DNA of 64,000 nucleotides from Paraphaeosphaeria minitans. Lineage: Eukaryota; Ascomycota; Dothideomycetes; Pleosporales; Didymosphaeriaceae. Location: assembly GCA_015832175.1 (NCBI GenBank), contig WJXW01000006.1, positions 1,550,001 to 1,614,000 on the forward strand, in the 5' to 3' direction. Numbering within the stretch: the stretch's first letter is position 1; every line of letters starts with the position of its first letter. A program made the position numbers and the translations under genes. Positions 33,423-43,920 of the stretch are shown in pieces. Below the pieces are notes generated by a model. That model was given only the letters and a program-made list of their open reading frames with translations, was not told where the DNA came from and ran no database searches.

Positions 33423-35828
33423 TCATTGGTGCCAGTGTCGCGCCAGATATATAGAATGAGCCAGCGATCGCAATTTGAGGCCTTCGTCCATGATGGAGGG
33501 TGTTGGCTGTGCTTCAGATCGTCCGTCTGTCTCCAAGCCAGAAAGCAAATTGGCGGGTGGAGGAAGATTATGGACTGCGCTTCGAGCGCTTGATGCCGGG
33601 ACATGTGGAAAGACTATGGTGGGAAGATTGGGAGTGCGCAGCATGGGATCGGATGTGTGCTTGGTGATCGCTGTCGAGGTGCCCACGGTAGCATTGTTGG
33701 TGTGATAGTATGGATCGGGAAGGCGTGAGGAGGTGGTAGCATGGGACGAGGATGGCTGCGACGTCGAAGAAAGCACGTTGGAGTTCAACAAGGCCATGGG
33801 ATTGATGTGCGTGGTATCGGTTGCATTGAGGATCCCGAGAGGTGTGTCGCTAGCGAAGGGCCCCATCGATGGTAGGTTGGCAGCGGAGGCTGCACTTATT
33901 TGCGAAGGGTTCGCGTCCGCCCATTCGAAGATATTGCGGTTCAGGATGATGGGGCTACGGATGTGGTCGCCATCTGCCTCCGAGTCAAGGTCGCCGAAGT
34001 CGTCTAGCGGGCCAGTAAAAGAAGTCAGGAAGGACTCACGCAGAGCGAGAGGCATGAGATTGGAATTGGAATTGGAAGTGGCGGTGGAGGTCAGGCTGGA
34101 AAACGAAGTGTCGGGGGCCGCGTCTTTCGCTCTGGACGAGCTCGGATAGTCTTGACTAGTAATAGAAGTGTGACTATGCGCAGTGTCGTGGTTCTTTTCC
34201 TTTTCCTTCTCCTTTTCCTTCAGCATCGCTTCGGCTTTTGGTTTGAGCTTGTATCCAGCCTTGGCAAACATCTCGGGATATCGGATGCGGAAACGGTCAC
34301 GCAGGTCAGTCGGCTGGCGAGTGGAGAAGCCAAGGGTCTTATCATCCCTTATCAAATGCCAGGATGATGCGTACTTTTCGAAGCCCTTCAACAGATCCTC
34401 ATCATCTTGCTCGGTGAAGGCACGACGTTCGCGTCGGTTGTTTCTGGCGAATGAGCCGTGTATACCCATCTCGCGAAGTTCTGCAGGCCCTTTTCGATGG
34501 GTGTCTACGCGGTCCTTCTGAAAGTTGTGTCCACGGTTTTTCCGCAACGAGTCGATGGTTTCAAGGGTATCCTGCGAAACGGGGTCTGGGTTGCTTGACA
34601 TGCTCGACGTTGTAGATGATATAGGCGTGGTCTGTGAATTTTGGTCAGGGGCACCCCCCTTGCGCTTCGGCTGCCTAGCCTTGAGGCCTTCTCCTGGGCA
34701 GCATGTTCGAAAACGATCCTTCAGATCGACTGCAGTGCGCTGGTTGAATGTGAAGTCGGGACACTGGAGAATCTTCTTCCAGCTGCCGATGCCGAACCTG
34801 CTGACGCCGAGCAACAGGTCTTTGGTTTCCTGCTCGGACCACTTGTTCCTTTTCCTCAGCTCTTTGGTCGCTATGGTTGTTGGAGACGACGCAGAGCGGC
34901 CGGCGGCGGCTCGGTTTTCCTTATCACTCGCAGAGGCCGAGGCGGCCTTCACTGGTGCTTCAGTCTGAGCGTCTTGCTGCGCAACAGCGGTGCGGTCCCC
35001 CGAAACTGCATGGAGCGGTGCTCCTTCGGACTGCTCTTTCCTCCTCTCTGGGCCACTCGTCCTCCGCAGCGGTGCACCGTCGCCGCGATCGCGGCCAAAG
35101 GCACCCGACTCGCTTGTGATGGGCGGGAACAGCCTGCTCTGCGCCTGCGGAGGTACCTGATGCAGACCCTGCAAGAGTGGCGGGATGCGCGGTCGCTTCG
35201 TGCTCTTCTTGGGCTGCTGATGCGGCTTCGGCAGCGTCAACAGCGAGTTCTCGGCGCCTGTTGGCGGCGGACCCTCTGCCGGCTCGTCGCATCTCTTGCG
35301 CTTGAGTGCCGCCTGCTGCTGGGACGGGTCCAGCAGCAGGTCACTTAGGCGGCCGCTGAAGGGTGTGACCGTGTTCAGCACGCTCGCGATCGGGGCGCTG
35401 GGCTTCTGCCGCTTCGGCGCAGCCTCCTGGCTCGGACTGTGCTGGTGGCGGCGCTGGCTCTGGTTCTTGCTCTGGTTCTTACTCTGGTTCTTGCCCTGGC
35501 TTTGGCTCTGGTTCTGGCTCCGGCTCTGACCAGGCAGAGACGTCGTCGTCGGGGCTGCGTTCGCGCGAGCACGTCCATGGTCGTTTGCTGTCGTGGGCTC
35601 GACGGGGTGCGGCTTTCGCGGGGGAGGCGGCCGTGAGAGCGCGTCGGCGGCGGGCGAGTTCCCCAGCAGCGTCGCTATTCGGGGCTCCATGCATGTGTTG
35701 TGGCTGTCGCATTCGCCTTTCCCGCCATCTGCATGTTGGCACGCTCCAGGAGCCCTTTGTTGGGCTGGGCCTGCGCATAGTTGGTGGTACCACCATGGAG
35801 ATATCCCGGTCTCGGCGATAGTGGCCAT
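33423..35828 (-). CDS. Two-Myb telobox-like DNA-binding protein (Tay1/Teb1-like)
   Basis: A single-exon 801-residue protein. Two Myb/SANT-like domains lie near residues 320-380 (KWSEQETKDLLLG ... VDLKDRFRT) and 465-525 (AFTEQDDEDLLKG ... TDLRDRFRIRYPE). The VDLKDRFRT element resembles the telobox third helix (VDLKDKWRN) of proteins binding TTAGGG repeats, such as Yarrowia Tay1 and fission yeast Teb1. The rest is disordered. The N-terminus has a Gln/Asn/Ser/Lys-rich repeat stretch (about residues 100-125), there is a KEKEKEKEK run after the second Myb, and the C-terminal region is long and Ser/Thr-rich. It likely binds telomeric or promoter TTAGGG-like sites in the nucleus. The telomere role is family inference, not shown here. 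Confidence 0.78.
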   Translation of the reverse strand: MATIAETGISPWWYHQLCAGPAQQRAPGACQHADGGKGECDSHNTCMEPRIATLLGNSPAADALSRPPPPRKPHPVEPTTANDHGRARANAAPTTTSLPGQSRSQNQSQSQGKNQSKNQSKNQSQRRHQHSPSQEAAPKRQKPSAPIASVLNTVTPFSGRLSDLLLDPSQQQAALKRKRCDEPAEGPPPTGAENSLLTLPKPHQQPKKSTKRPRIPPLLQGLHQVPPQAQSRLFPPITSESGAFGRDRGDGAPLRRTSGPERRKEQSEGAPLHAVSGDRTAVAQQDAQTEAPVKAASASASDKENRAAAGRSASSPTTIATKELRKRNKWSEQETKDLLLGVSRFGIGSWKKILQCPDFTFNQRTAVDLKDRFRTCCPGEGLKARQPKRKGGAPDQNSQTTPISSTTSSMSSNPDPVSQDTLETIDSLRKNRGHNFQKDRVDTHRKGPAELREMGIHGSFARNNRRERRAFTEQDDEDLLKGFEKYASSWHLIRDDKTLGFSTRQPTDLRDRFRIRYPEMFAKAGYKLKPKAEAMLKEKEKEKEKNHDTAHSHTSITSQDYPSSSRAKDAAPDTSFSSLTSTATSNSNSNLMPLALRESFLTSFTGPLDDFGDLDSEADGDHIRSPIILNRNIFEWADANPSQISAASAANLPSMGPFASDTPLGILNATDTTHINPMALLNSNVLSSTSQPSSSHATTSSRLPDPYYHTNNATVGTSTAITKHTSDPMLRTPNLPTIVFPHVPASSARSAVHNLPPPANLLSGLETDGRSEAQPTPSIMDEGLKLRSLAHSIYLARHWHQ

Positions 35829-36389
35829 GTACCTAGGTACCTACTCGCAGGTAGACTTCCTACCCAGTCAAGGCAGGCTATCAATCGCCGTGCAAGGCCA
35901 TCACCAACTGCCTCTGTCAACATCCAATTCAATGGCGGCTCCTCTCCAGCGTAGGACTGCTACGTGCGTCAAGGATTCCTAATGGACGCTTCAGGCTTGG
36001 CTCAACACCATCCAACGAGGTTGGTCGTCAGTCCTTGGCCCGAAGTCACCTTTATCATACTACTCCTCGTCATAATGCATATGCCTCCATCCTCGCTCAC
36101 GGTCTTATCCTTCCGGAGGTACAGCATCAGCTCGTGCCAGCGGAGGATGAACGGGTCTTCTTTGCTATGAGCGCGTGTTTGGATCAAGGTGGATTATATA
36201 TCATCTCAGCGCTATTTAATTCATGCATATCGTACCAAGGAGGATGAATACATGGGCACATTTCGTTGATAACATTATGCATTACTTGGGGGGTATCTAT
36301 CCGCCTCAGATCGCACAGCCGGCTGCGCAGCGGTACTAACGCCGTCCAAATGCCCAAGGCTTGGCCTACGCCTAAGCCTACGCCTACGC
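35829..36389. other. Intergenic region
   Basis: About 560 bp between the start of the Myb gene and the 3' end of the carotenoid oxygenase gene. A CCTACG-type hexamer tract sits at 36363-36393, just past the oxygenase stop. No coding frame is supported. Confidence 0.5.
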
Positions 36390-36393
36390 CTAC
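36363..36393. repeat. CCTACG hexamer repeat, about 5 copies
   Basis: Imperfect GCCTAC/GCCTAA units abutting the carotenoid oxygenase stop codon. A minor simple repeat in its 3' UTR. Confidence 0.65.
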
Positions 36394-38631
36394 CTTAGAG
36401 CATCAATCAAATGTTCCTTGACTTTCCTCCATGTTGTCCGCTTGCCCTCTGTCGGCATGTATCTCAGACTTTTCACTGCCCTCTGCTTTTGTATCTTCTC
36501 CTCACTGAACCAATTCCCATGGAGACCGTACGGTACCCTTGTTGGCAGGTGTATCTTGCAGATTACAGTCTGCATGTCCTGAGCATCAAGTACCCAGAGG
36601 TCGCTGGTCGCATGAGGCTTGCACTCGCCAAACTCGTCGAGCTGTGACTCGTCGAACACGTAGAATAGAAGAAAACCGTCGTCTTCACTGGTGGCTGATT
36701 GCCGAGATACGAACCGCGCTTCTTGCGCGAAGTGATGTGGCGGGAGTTTGAAGATGCGGATAGGATCCTGGGGGTTGTTGGCGGTGATGACTTCTTGCAC
36801 AGAGCGAATATCCAGACATCCCGATACGCTGTCTGGAGGGGTAGCTTTCGCATGCGCGAGCAACATCTCGGTGTCCATCTTGACGATTACATCAATCTTC
36901 GTTGCTTTCCCCAGGGCAGCTCCAAAAGAAGCGTTGGAAGTGCTGCAACCATAGATGTAGCGAGCATACGACATTTCCACATTTGGAGCGACCGTAGGGA
37001 ACTCGAAAGGAATGCTCGACAGCGCGTACTGGTCGGTGATCTTGTTTGATGCCGTGTTCGATACGTCAAAGCGGTAGTAATAGAGACGGCACTGTTCTTC
37101 ATCGTCTTCGGAGATGAGTGGAGTTGGTCCACCATATCTTGCGAGATGATCTTCCGCTAGCAGAGCCGTGTGTTCGTTACTTGGAACCTTCTCCAAGTCC
37201 TTCACCTCGTCATCATCATCGTACTTCGCAAAGAATGACATTCGTTTGCTGTCTTGCGGTCCCTTGTGATTCGGATGCGGCGGGGGTGTGAGGTTTCCTG
37301 CGCTGAATACCAAGGATGCGGAAGTCAGACGGCAGGCCAGCATATTAACCGCAACCGTGTGACCCATACTGTCAAACTCGTCCCAAGTATTTGCTGTGTG
37401 GAAAATGCAGCAGCCACTGGTTTCGAACCAACGCACCGCCGAAGGATCTTGGCGAGGAAAAACTCCAAATCGAGCTGCCTCCTTGGATTCGTAGGCGACG
37501 ACCGGCTTGTTTTGCATCACATTAAACGGAGAGAGGGTGAGTGGTAGATCCAGAATCACGGTATGATGCCTGGAAACACCAAAGTCGTGCATCATCTTAC
37601 CGCCCGAGCATCCCGGCACTGGGGCGTTCAGCAACTTCTTGCATGCCGCGGGCTGCGACTGGGGTTTCGACTTCTCCTGCGGAAGGAGAGAGTAGTGGAC
37701 GAATGGTGGAAGGAAGTTGCAGTGAAAGAGCATCATTTCGCCGCTCACGGGATCAACTTTTGGATGTCCAGTGGTCCACTCGCGCATCCAGCTGTTGATT
37801 CCAGTGCCACCAAAGCCAGGGCCGTCGTCTCTGCGCCCTTCTAAAGGCTCGCCTTCTGTCCGATTTCCATCATACCAGCCGACAGTCTCGAGTCCTGGAA
37901 GCTGAACGCGCATGGGAGGGCCGCTTTCGCATGTCGCCAGCGCCCGTCCGTCGTGATACAATATGCTTGTATTGGCGACACTGATCCTCTTGATGGCTTG
38001 CGCAGAGCCAGGAAGATGCGACAAAAACACCAAGATGACGCTTCGAAAGATGGTCCATACTATTTTGACCAGTCGTGCTACTGGGTTCACCAAGGTGGTG
38101 ATGCTTGGCATGACAGGCGTTCTCAACGTCCCACTTTCCATAGTCGATAGGCACAGATCGGTCAGGATGAATTGGTTGACAAACCGTGGCGCAGGTAGCT
38201 CCGTACCGGCTGCAGCGCGATCAAACCAAACGCCCGTAAGCATGCCATCGCCGTCGAACCAGTGGGCGTCTCGACCCAGGTCGGAATTGGCGATGGGATT
38301 GCCGCCATTCCGCACATACATGCCCCCTTGGAGCTCATCTGGCACAGTGCCCGAATACTCGACAGGCCGCGGCGCTGAGGTTGTGGTTACCGGCGCAAAG
38401 TTGCCAGCCAGATAGCTGTGGAGCCGTCAGTGAAGTGAAGCGTCAGCTGATGACATCGTCCACGTACGGATGATGTGCACATTGCTTTTTCTGGTGTCCT
38501 CTGGCGGACATGGTGAAGCCACGAGACCTGGCCACATTGAACAGCAGTAGTGAAGGTAGCAACGACGGATGTTGCCTGGCGGATGTCGTTCGAGCACCGA
38601 GGTGGAGCAGCACCCGGGACTCAAATCTCAT
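36390..38631 (-). CDS. carX: Carotenoid cleavage dioxygenase, CarX-type (two exons)
   Basis: Exons are 38631-38468 and 38415-36390; about 729 residues from the first ATG, or from a second Met (about residue 41) for a shorter form. Splicing restores the conserved HP-YLAGNFAPV start of fungal retinal-forming oxygenases. Four iron-binding His residues are visible at about 272 (TTGHPKVDP), 331 (MMHDFG), 394 (CIFHTANTWDE) and 687 (YGLHGNWF). Enzymes of this clade cleave beta-carotene to retinal in Fusarium CarX; the torulene-cleaving CarT/CAO-2 type is the alternative. Adjacency to carRA and the opsin favours the retinal-forming role. The N-terminal extension is Arg-rich. It is divergent from carRA, with a 410-bp shared promoter region. 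Confidence 0.92.
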
Positions 38632-39041
38632 GCTCGAACCTGTTGCGGGCGGCGCACATGCGAAAGCGGGTGCATGTTTGTCGGCGTCGTCATCGGAGCG
38701 TTGCAGTACGGCAATCTAGTCTACCCAGAGTAACAGAAACACGAAAGGAAGCTCGTCAGGGCCGCCATCACGTTATGTGCTTGCATCTGGGAGCGATCAG
38801 CGTCATTTATCCATGACGACATGTTTGAGCCGCCCCAAACCGCTCCGGGTCAAACGGCGCGTCTCCGCTAGCAGCGCGTCATTCCCACCCCATCCGCTCC
38901 CCCAGCCCTCGCAACAATAATGGCGTCTCTCATTCATCCGCTGCCGAACGGCTGCCCTCCAGCACTGTGCCCTGCGTTCGGTACCCTTCAATTGATGTGT
39001 CCGGCTGGAGGCCCATGTGAAAGAGCGCTCACTGTCCGACC
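38632..39041. promoter_or_regulatory. Shared divergent promoter of carX and carRA
   Basis: A 410-bp intergenic region between two divergent carotenoid genes, so probably co-regulated. It has a CGATCA element at 38794-38799 of the kind bound by GATA/White-collar-type factors, but a single short motif proves nothing. No TATA box is evident. Confidence 0.5.
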
Positions 39042-40964
39042 ATGGGGTTCGAATATGCCCTTGTGTACGTGACGCTTCACAGTGGAGGATTCGAGTTACC
39101 ATCCACTGACCCCAGCTGTGTAGCCATGTCAAGTACACGGTCCCACCTGCCGTACTCCTTACACTGTTCTACCGCCCTTTGTTCACGCGATTGGACGTCT
39201 ACAAGATCGTCTTTCTGGTAACCGTACGTACCTACCTGTGCGCATCGCGATTTCCTCTCACATCCATAGATTGCCGTCGTCTCCACCATACCCTGGGATT
39301 CGTATCTCATCCGAACCGGCATCTGGAGCTATCCTAGCCATGTCATCGTTGGACCGAAACTGTTCGAGATTCCCTTGGAGGAAGTCTTCTTCTTCTTTAT
39401 CCAGACATACAACACCTCATTGCTGTATATCATCTTGAGCAGACCAACTTTCCAACCCGCCTACCTTCGAGTGGAGCGACAGCACTCGCACCCCCTTGGG
39501 CCTTGCAATCAGCAATGGCGCTGGTATAAACGTCTTGGTCAGCTCGTGCTGGCTGTTACCATCGGCTGGGGTTTGCACCAGGTTGTCGACAAAGGTGCTG
39601 GCACCTACACTGGCCTAATCCTCATTTGGGCGCTTCCGTTCCTCTTGCTTCTATGGTAATGAAACGCCGCATAACTTGTTGAGCGACGCTCACGATTGCA
39701 CAGGAGCCTCGCATATCAATTCATCTTAGGATTACCACTACCCAACACCCTCTTGCCCATCGCGCTTCCTACACTATATCTTTGGATTATCGACACCTTG
39801 GCCTTGAAACGAGGCACATGGGTCATCAGCTCCGGCACGAAATTTGGTTTCCATCTCTGGGATGGGCTCGAGATCGAGGAAGCCGTGTTCTTCCTGTTAA
39901 CCAACACCCTCATCGTCTTCGGACAGCTTGCGTTCGACAATGCTCTGACCATCTTGTACACGTTTCCAAAACTCTTTCCAAGCCCGGCAGTGCTCCCTGC
40001 ACCAATCGCTCTCGTTAAAGCACTGTGTACACCTGCCTCCAGATACGATGAAGCGCGTTTGATTGGCCTGCAGGAGGCCGTCACTCGCTTAAAACGAAAG
40101 AGCCGAAGCTTCTATTTTGCTTCATCGACGTTCCAGGGACAGCTGCGGTCGGATCTGATGCTGTTGTACTCGTTCTGTCGCGTTGCTGACGACCTGGTCG
40201 ATAATGCATCTTCGGCTGAAGATGCAAAGAAGTGGATCGCGAGGTTACAACGCTTTCTAGACATGGCTTATGGAAGCGTTGAGAAGGCTGATACGTCGGT
40301 CGAGCAATACGTTATGGACAGCTTTCCACAAGACACTCGATCCGCCTTGCTCCAATTACCATGCTCAAGCCTATCACGGCAACCTTTGCACGACCTTTTG
40401 CGCGGCTTTGAAATGGATCTTGCATTCAACAGCGTACCTCCAATACAGACTGAAGCCGACCTAGAAGTGTACGCGGAAAGGGTTGCTGGCACAGTTGCAC
40501 AGATGTGTAATGAGCTCATCTTTCACATCTATTGTACGTCACTGTCATTGGAAGACCAACGTCGGATCATTCTCTCTGGCAACCGCATGGGGATAGCACT
40601 TCAGTACGTGAACATTGCTCGCGACATCTCCGTGGACGCCAAGATCGGACGTGTTTATCTCCCTAAGACATGGCTAAAGAAAGCTGGAAAGACATACCGT
40701 TCTGTGCTACTAGACCCGGAGGGTGTGGGAGTCGAGGAGCTGCGCACGAAGCTCCTCGACAAGGCATTTGCGCTGTATGAGAACGCTCGAGAGGCTATCG
40801 AAGAGCTACCTGCCGAGGCTCGCGGACCTATCAGGGTTGCTGTAGAAAGCTACATGGAGATTGGTAGAGTCTTGCGAAGGAATGGATATGCTGTCAAAGC
40901 GGGAAAGGCTACTGTGCCAAGATGGAGGCGCATAAGAGTGGCTTGGAAGACCCTCAACCAGTGA
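39042..40964 (+). CDS. carRA: Bifunctional lycopene cyclase / phytoene synthase (four exons)
   Basis: Exons are 39042-39064, 39124-39223, 39270-39655 and 39704-40964, giving 589 residues, close to Neurospora AL-2 (about 600). The N-terminal half is the membrane lycopene cyclase with two repeats: [12 protein letters not shown] ... [14 protein letters not shown], and the second copy [18 protein letters not shown] ... [11 protein letters not shown]. The C-terminal half is phytoene synthase. Its two Asp-rich metal-binding motifs are at about 332-336 (DDLVD) and 477-481 (NIARDISVD), with the [10 protein letters not shown] segment between them. It converts GGPP to phytoene and cyclises lycopene ends in the ER/lipid membranes. 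The first exon codes only seven full residues, matching the conserved MGxEYAxV start. Confidence 0.95.
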
Positions 40965-41781
40965 AGATATATAGATGATACCACAATGTATGTTATTAGA
41001 CTGCGGGGTCAGTGCTGCACAAGCATGCTGACTCAACGTCTTACCGAGACATGGACAATCATCTCAAATTTCCCTCGAGCAGATCGTGCGCAAGTGAATG
41101 CATCACATGGTAATGCGGACAACTGCGGCCTGCATATGCAAATCCCGGAGCCGTGTACTCGCAGGTCAGTTGGACCAATGATATACGAATGATTGTTTCT
41201 TTATTCAAAGTGATGTAAAACCAAGCTCAGACGATCGACGTCAGTTCGAAGTAAGCTTTGGGCGTATTGGGGTCGCTAGGCTACTTTTCGCCAGTGCAGC
41301 CTCCGTACCCAGGTGTGAAAGAGTGTTGATATCATCGGCGTCAGGATTTGCAGCCTGCATCTCCGCAAGTCCCATGCTGAGGGCGAGCAGGGCGACAAGG
41401 CTCGTACCCCCACGTCAAGATTGCCCCGAAACCTGAACATCGAATTCGCCATTGTGAGCTGTTGATGACAGTCGTGCCGTTTCAACTAGGTAAGCGCCGT
41501 CTTCCCGATATTGTGGTGATGGTGCTCCCTAGGTACCCTGGTGCATCCGGTGATGAAGATCGGGAAATTCAACGTGATCTTGCAACGGACGCTGGTAAGG
41601 ATGAGGTAAGTTTTCTGCAAGAGCGTTTCGCTTTCGTCATACCTCTGGATGTCAGACCACATGGCTTATATCATGCCTTGCAGCACCTCGTAGCATCGCT
41701 TGGCTAACCTTCATCGCAACACGCAGCTGTTTTCATATCCCTACTCTTCAACGATCAAATCAAAGCTTCGGGGTCACCAGG
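40965..41781. other. Intergenic region carRA to opsin
   Basis: About 820 bp carrying the carRA 3' end and the opsin promoter. A CGATCA element lies at 41752-41757, about 25 bp upstream of the opsin AUG. The 81-codon frame at 41462-41707 has no motif. No phytoene desaturase exon is present. Confidence 0.5.
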
Positions 41782-42852
41782 ATGGGTCCTTTGGGAGAAC
41801 AAATTGCTCAACTTGAGCGCCGCAACAATGCGCTCCGTCTGAATGGTGAGCCTTCTACCTTTCTGTTAAGCATTCATTGAAGCTTGCAGCTTACATCTCC
41901 AGGAAACACTGTGAACGGCCGTACGGCAGACATCGGAATTACCACACGAGGCTCAGACTGGTACTTCGCAGTATGTGCCGTTATGACTGTCGCTGCTTTC
42001 ACCTTCATGGGTCTCGCGATGCGCAAACCGCGTCACACCCGCATCTTCCACTACATCACGTCCGCCGTCGTATTCACTGCCGCCATCGCCTACTTCTGCA
42101 TGGGCTCCAATCTCGGCTTCACGCCCATCCAGGTTGAGTTCTTCCGCTCCAACCCCAGAGTTCGCGGCACGTTCCGCGAAATATTCTACGTGCGATACGT
42201 CGACTGGTTTATCACGACGCCTCTGCTTTTGTTGGATCTGATGTTGACCGCGGCCATGCCCTGGCCGACCATCTTCTTCGTCATCTTCGCCGACTGGGTC
42301 ATGATCGTCTCGGGACTCACCGGCGCGCTTGTGACCTCGCGGTACAAATGGGGTTTCTTCACCTTCGGCAACGTCGCTCTCTTTTACATCCTGTACCATC
42401 TGGGATGGGAATCACGCCGTAATGCAAACCGTTTCGGAAACGACGTGAGAAAGGCATTCCTCTACTGCGGCTCGCTCACCTCACTTGTCTGGCTCGTGTA
42501 CCCCATCGCTTGGGGTGTCTGTGAAGGCGGCAACGTCATCGCGCCCGACTCGGAAGCCATCTTCTACGGCATCCTTGACCTGCTGGCCAAACCCGTCTTC
42601 GGCGCTCTTCTCATCTGGGGCCACCGGAACATCCAGCCTTCGCAGTTGGGACTCAGCATTGCCGATTACGACAACGATGTCGCTGTCCATGAGAAGCGCC
42701 CCGCAAACGATTACGGCGTTCCCGTTGCAGGAAGTAGCACTGGTGTCACCAACGGCGCGACGTCTGCGACCACTAGCGGAGCGAATCCTGTTGCTGCCCC
42801 GGCTTCGGATGGCCTCGGTGGCAACGTTCCCACCCACAACCCCACGGTCTAA
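41782..42852 (+). CDS. carO: Microbial rhodopsin, CarO-type proton pump (two exons)
   Basis: Exons are 41782-41845 and 41903-42852; 337 residues with seven transmembrane helices (about 35-290) and a disordered Ala/Thr/Ser/Gly-rich tail. Counterparts of bacteriorhodopsin functional residues are all visible. The proton acceptor is Asp122 (YVDW), then Thr126, and the proton donor is Asp133 in the TTPLLLLDL segment. Counter-ion Asp247 and Schiff-base Lys251 lie in ILDLLAKP. Asp at the donor position is the pattern of light-driven outward pumps such as Leptosphaeria rhodopsin and Fusarium CarO, unlike NOP-1. It probably pumps protons across the plasma or an internal membrane. Retinal would be supplied by the adjacent carX and carRA. 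The gene symbol is assigned by type. Confidence 0.93.
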
Positions 42853-43920
42853 ACCACGTTTATTTTTTTTTCACTGCTACCTCGAGTCGGATAACGGTGA
42901 TGAAACATCAGGAAGCCTAGTGTATTGACTGGTCACGCTTAACATACTCGGTTTTGAAATAGTTGTATTGTTTAATGATAGGGTGGTGCTGGGGAGAAGA
43001 ACTACGAACTCTTAATAATGGAAGGAATTGCGTAAATCTATTCTTACAATCCCGCGCTCAACGTTCAAATCGGTATAATGTATTTTTGTTTGCTATGTAG
43101 AAAGCGAACGTTCGTTTGATACCCCACTCGTTCCTTCGTAATAGAATGAAAAATATCTTATCCTACACATCCACCATCTTTCATCGCTCATCCTTCACTG
43201 CCCTGGACTGGGACCCAGACACCTTTGGTAGCCCAGCCTCATGGCACCAGCTTGTTGGGCAGAGTTGTGCCATCCGATGAGTTTTTTTTTTATATTGTCG
43301 CTCCACGGTGCAGCTTCAAAGCCCTGTTGTCACCCTCAGACACACGCACTCGGAGATATTCATGTATGATTAGCGGAATGGTTAGTTGACAAGTCCATGA
43401 GTTGACTACCAACGTTGTAGATGCGTTCTCGTGACAATGTGACAATGTGACAAAGGTCCAAAATAGATAGCGCGCAACGCGCACTCTGTCAACATGCCAT
43501 TTCATGTCCGTCAAAGTCAAGACCGCAACGACGACGTCTGCGCAGAGGAGTCGGGATGATCCCGCGGGAGAATTGAGAGTGCCCTTACGTTGTGTCATGT
43601 TCATGTAGAGCGGGGGGCGTTTGAAACACTCGTGAAAGCGAGGAAAGGAGATTTCTACTTTTCGTAAGAGTGGATTTTGGTTAGGTAGGGGCATAGCGGA
43701 GTAACAGACTCGCCAATCCGTGGGGTACGTTAACTTAAATGCGCATGGACTTCCCGGGATGAATTTCTATAGGCTGAGTTAAATGCGATCTCTGACAGGA
43801 AGGTCACATCACATACTTGGCCTTGAAAACACGATCTGTGCTGTTGCAACCAAAATGGGATATATTGCAGGTAAAACACACGCTAGCAACCCATGCATAG
43901 CATCTAGCACATGCAACACC
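42853..43920. other. Intergenic region opsin to GRAM gene
   Basis: About 1.07 kb between the 3' ends of two convergent genes. It is AT-rich in places (42940-43160), has T-runs near 42861 and 43283, and a tandem GTGACAAT near 43430-43450. No gene is supported; the 134-codon minus frame at 43290-43694 has no motif. Confidence 0.5.

Noticed and set aside
39046..39056. tRNA B-box-like GGTTCGAAT
   Set aside because: It lies in the first exon of carRA and no cloverleaf or A-box can be drawn around it; similar hits elsewhere also failed.
41462..41707. 81-codon frame between carRA and the opsin
   Set aside because: No motif, and it occupies the opsin promoter; no similarity to a phytoene desaturase or any carotenoid gene.
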